NCBI GenBank assembly: GCA_027575805.1
Contig: JANBPU010000296.1
Span: forward strand, 1 to 18,834
Direction of reading: 5' to 3'
Source: Mycoemilia scoparia
Lineage: Eukaryota; Kickxellomycota; Kickxellomycetes; Kickxellales; Kickxellaceae
Length of the DNA stretch: 18,834 nucleotides
In this document: positions 17,702 through 18,834 of the stretch, one piece after another
How positions within the stretch are numbered: the first letter of the stretch is position 1
Layout of the letters: every line of letters starts with the position of its first letter
Position numbers and translations under genes: made by a program
Notes under the pieces: generated by a model
The model's database searches: none
The model's input: only the letters and a program-made list of their open reading frames with translations
What the model was told of the DNA's origin: nothing

Positions 17702-18036
17702 TTATTACCCATATGGAAAATTATAAATTGCATGGTGATAGTTGTGACTCTCAAAATAAGTGCTCTATTACAATAATATACTAGAAAATTAAATCAATAA
17801 ATAACATTTATAGAAATTAAATAGGGCATTAATTATAATATTTGATAACATCTCAGAAGTTCAATGCTTAATGATTGGTCAAAATTATCCAGTTGTAATT
17901 GCGCCAAGACCCTATTCAAAGCAACAGATTCTATCTCAATGGCTTTGGGAATATAAATTCTTGGGAATCATTTTCTCTGCCTTAACAATTTTTTAATTCC
18001 AATCAAATTTGCAATAATAAAAACTGATTCCTTCTG
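17702..18036. other. intergenic, no gene recognised
   Basis: AT-rich sequence between the element pair and the 31-bp tandem repeat. I see no supported feature. Confidence 0.45.
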
Positions 18037-18142
18037 TTGTGATACTACTACCTAGGTTGTGGGTATATTGTGGTACTACTGCCAGAGGCATAGTCACATT
18101 GTGGTATTACTACCAAAAGTCTGGCACATGGTATGATTACTG
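18037..18142. repeat. 31-bp imperfect tandem repeat, about four units
   Basis: ttgtgatactactacc (18037), ttgtggtactactgcc (18068) and ttgtggtattactacc (18099) are spaced exactly 31 bp apart. A fourth, more diverged unit (atggtatgattactg) starts at about 18128. The period is not a multiple of three, so it is not a coding repeat. Confidence 0.75.
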
Positions 18143-18765
18143 TAAGAAAACTGTATCTAATATCACAGGTATCAATAGCTGGATCTCACAGCTATGCTGG
18201 GCAGCAGATGGGTAGTATATTGGAATCATCTATAAATACAAGAGGAAGGGAATGATGAGAATATTCCTTAGTAGTCTTATTTCTATACTTATTATAATAT
18301 TATTTATATTCATAAATACTCATACTTATCCCCCATTGTTATATAAACATTGCAGCGTTTAATACACTTCTAAACAATATTCTACAGAAAAACAAGAAAA
18401 AGGGCTGATCTCTAAAGGGAATGATTGTTGGTAATTCTTGCTGCAAAGTATTTTGAAGCCTAATGGCATTATTTTAATTAGGAAATTCAAAGAATGTTTT
18501 ATTTTTCTTAATGGAAGTGATTTGCCCTTCATATATTTTTGATTACAAGAGAAATAATAGGTGTATATGAAAAAAGAGGAAGTAGTGGCTGTCACAGTGT
18601 AACTAACAATAATAATATTAGAATGTTGTAAATTGAAGCCAGAAAAAGGTATATATTATTTCCAATTCCAAAATAATTAGACCCCTCATAAACTCATTCA
18701 TTACCCCTCCTTTCCTTCTGTGATGACCATCACATTTATTTTTAATCATATAATTTTGGGACAAA
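18143..18765. other. no gene recognised; LTR- or promoter-like stretch
   Basis: A TATA word (tataaata, 18231-18238) lies downstream of the 31-bp repeat, followed by AT-rich sequence with polyadenylation-like words. With the TGTTGTG at 18035-18041 this could be U3 and R of a degraded solo LTR, but no matching end or target duplication was found. A 78-codon minus frame at 18595-18359 has no domain-like features. Confidence 0.3.
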
Positions 18766-18834
18766 GACAAAAATGTCTAGTTTTTTTAAAATAATGACAA
18801 AAATGTCTAGCTTTTGCAAAAATAATGACAAAAA
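18766..18834. repeat. 30/31-bp tandem repeat cut by the window edge
   Basis: Units begin at 18766 (30 nt), 18796 (31 nt) and 18827 (partial). Each starts gacaaaaatgtctag, followed by a T-rich then A-rich part ending ataat. agaca and tgtct in the first unit are inverted, so a small hairpin is possible. The array continues beyond the window. Confidence 0.75.

Noticed and set aside
18359..18595. 78-codon minus-strand frame
   Set aside because: Composition is like AT-rich noise, with no domain, signal peptide or splice signals.

Overview
This window looks like AT-rich nuclear DNA of a fungus, most likely an early-diverging lineage such as Mucoromycota or Glomeromycotina. That placement is an inference. 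It rests on spliceosomal introns with GTAAGT donors, a TACTAAC branch point and short lengths (52-142 nt), on a MATE transporter resembling fungal family members, on a MULE transposase with FLYWCH-like and SWIM fingers, and on a Ty3-type gag-pro. Most of the window is transposon-derived or decaying sequence, with a few small genes between.

Left part (1-5,528). Positions 1-1,678 hold the 5' end of a Ty3/Gypsy-like retrotransposon on the minus strand: gag, then pro in an overlapping -1 frame; the rest of pol lies beyond the left edge. About 450 bp further on is a MATE efflux transporter gene (2,126-3,761, plus strand) killed by five stop codons and two frameshifts. A relic exon, one copy of a 95-bp inverted-repeat element (4,679-4,773) and a neat two-exon minus-strand gene for an 82-residue single-pass membrane protein (5,390-5,000) follow.

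Middle part (5,529-12,514). A MULE transposon carries a transposase gene that is complete in one reading frame except for three in-frame stops. Next to the transposase start lies a strikingly GC-rich minisatellite. To the right are two plus-strand ORFs (9,233-9,946 and 11,663-12,514). They are diverged paralogues of a family I do not recognise; each has a TATA box 80-111 bp upstream of its ATG and each has exactly one in-frame stop. Between them are LTR-like sequence and clustered GAATGATTC-type palindromes.

Right part (12,515-18,834). A three-exon minus-strand gene for a small zinc-ribbon protein (13,769-13,123) has splice sites and phases that fit. It is followed by a decayed spliced gene (15,111-14,582), a locus with two competing models (a 63-residue secreted peptide precursor, or an 84-residue spliced protein), two more copies of the 95-bp element in tandem (17,491-17,701), a 31-bp tandem repeat, and a 30/31-bp tandem repeat cut by the right edge.

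There is no operon-like organisation. The most novel items are the unknown paralogue pair, the two small spliced genes, the 95-bp element whose interior is well conserved, and the recurrence of single in-frame stops in otherwise open genes. No tRNA, rRNA or CRISPR array was seen. All gene models come from reading the sequence by eye; no search was run.
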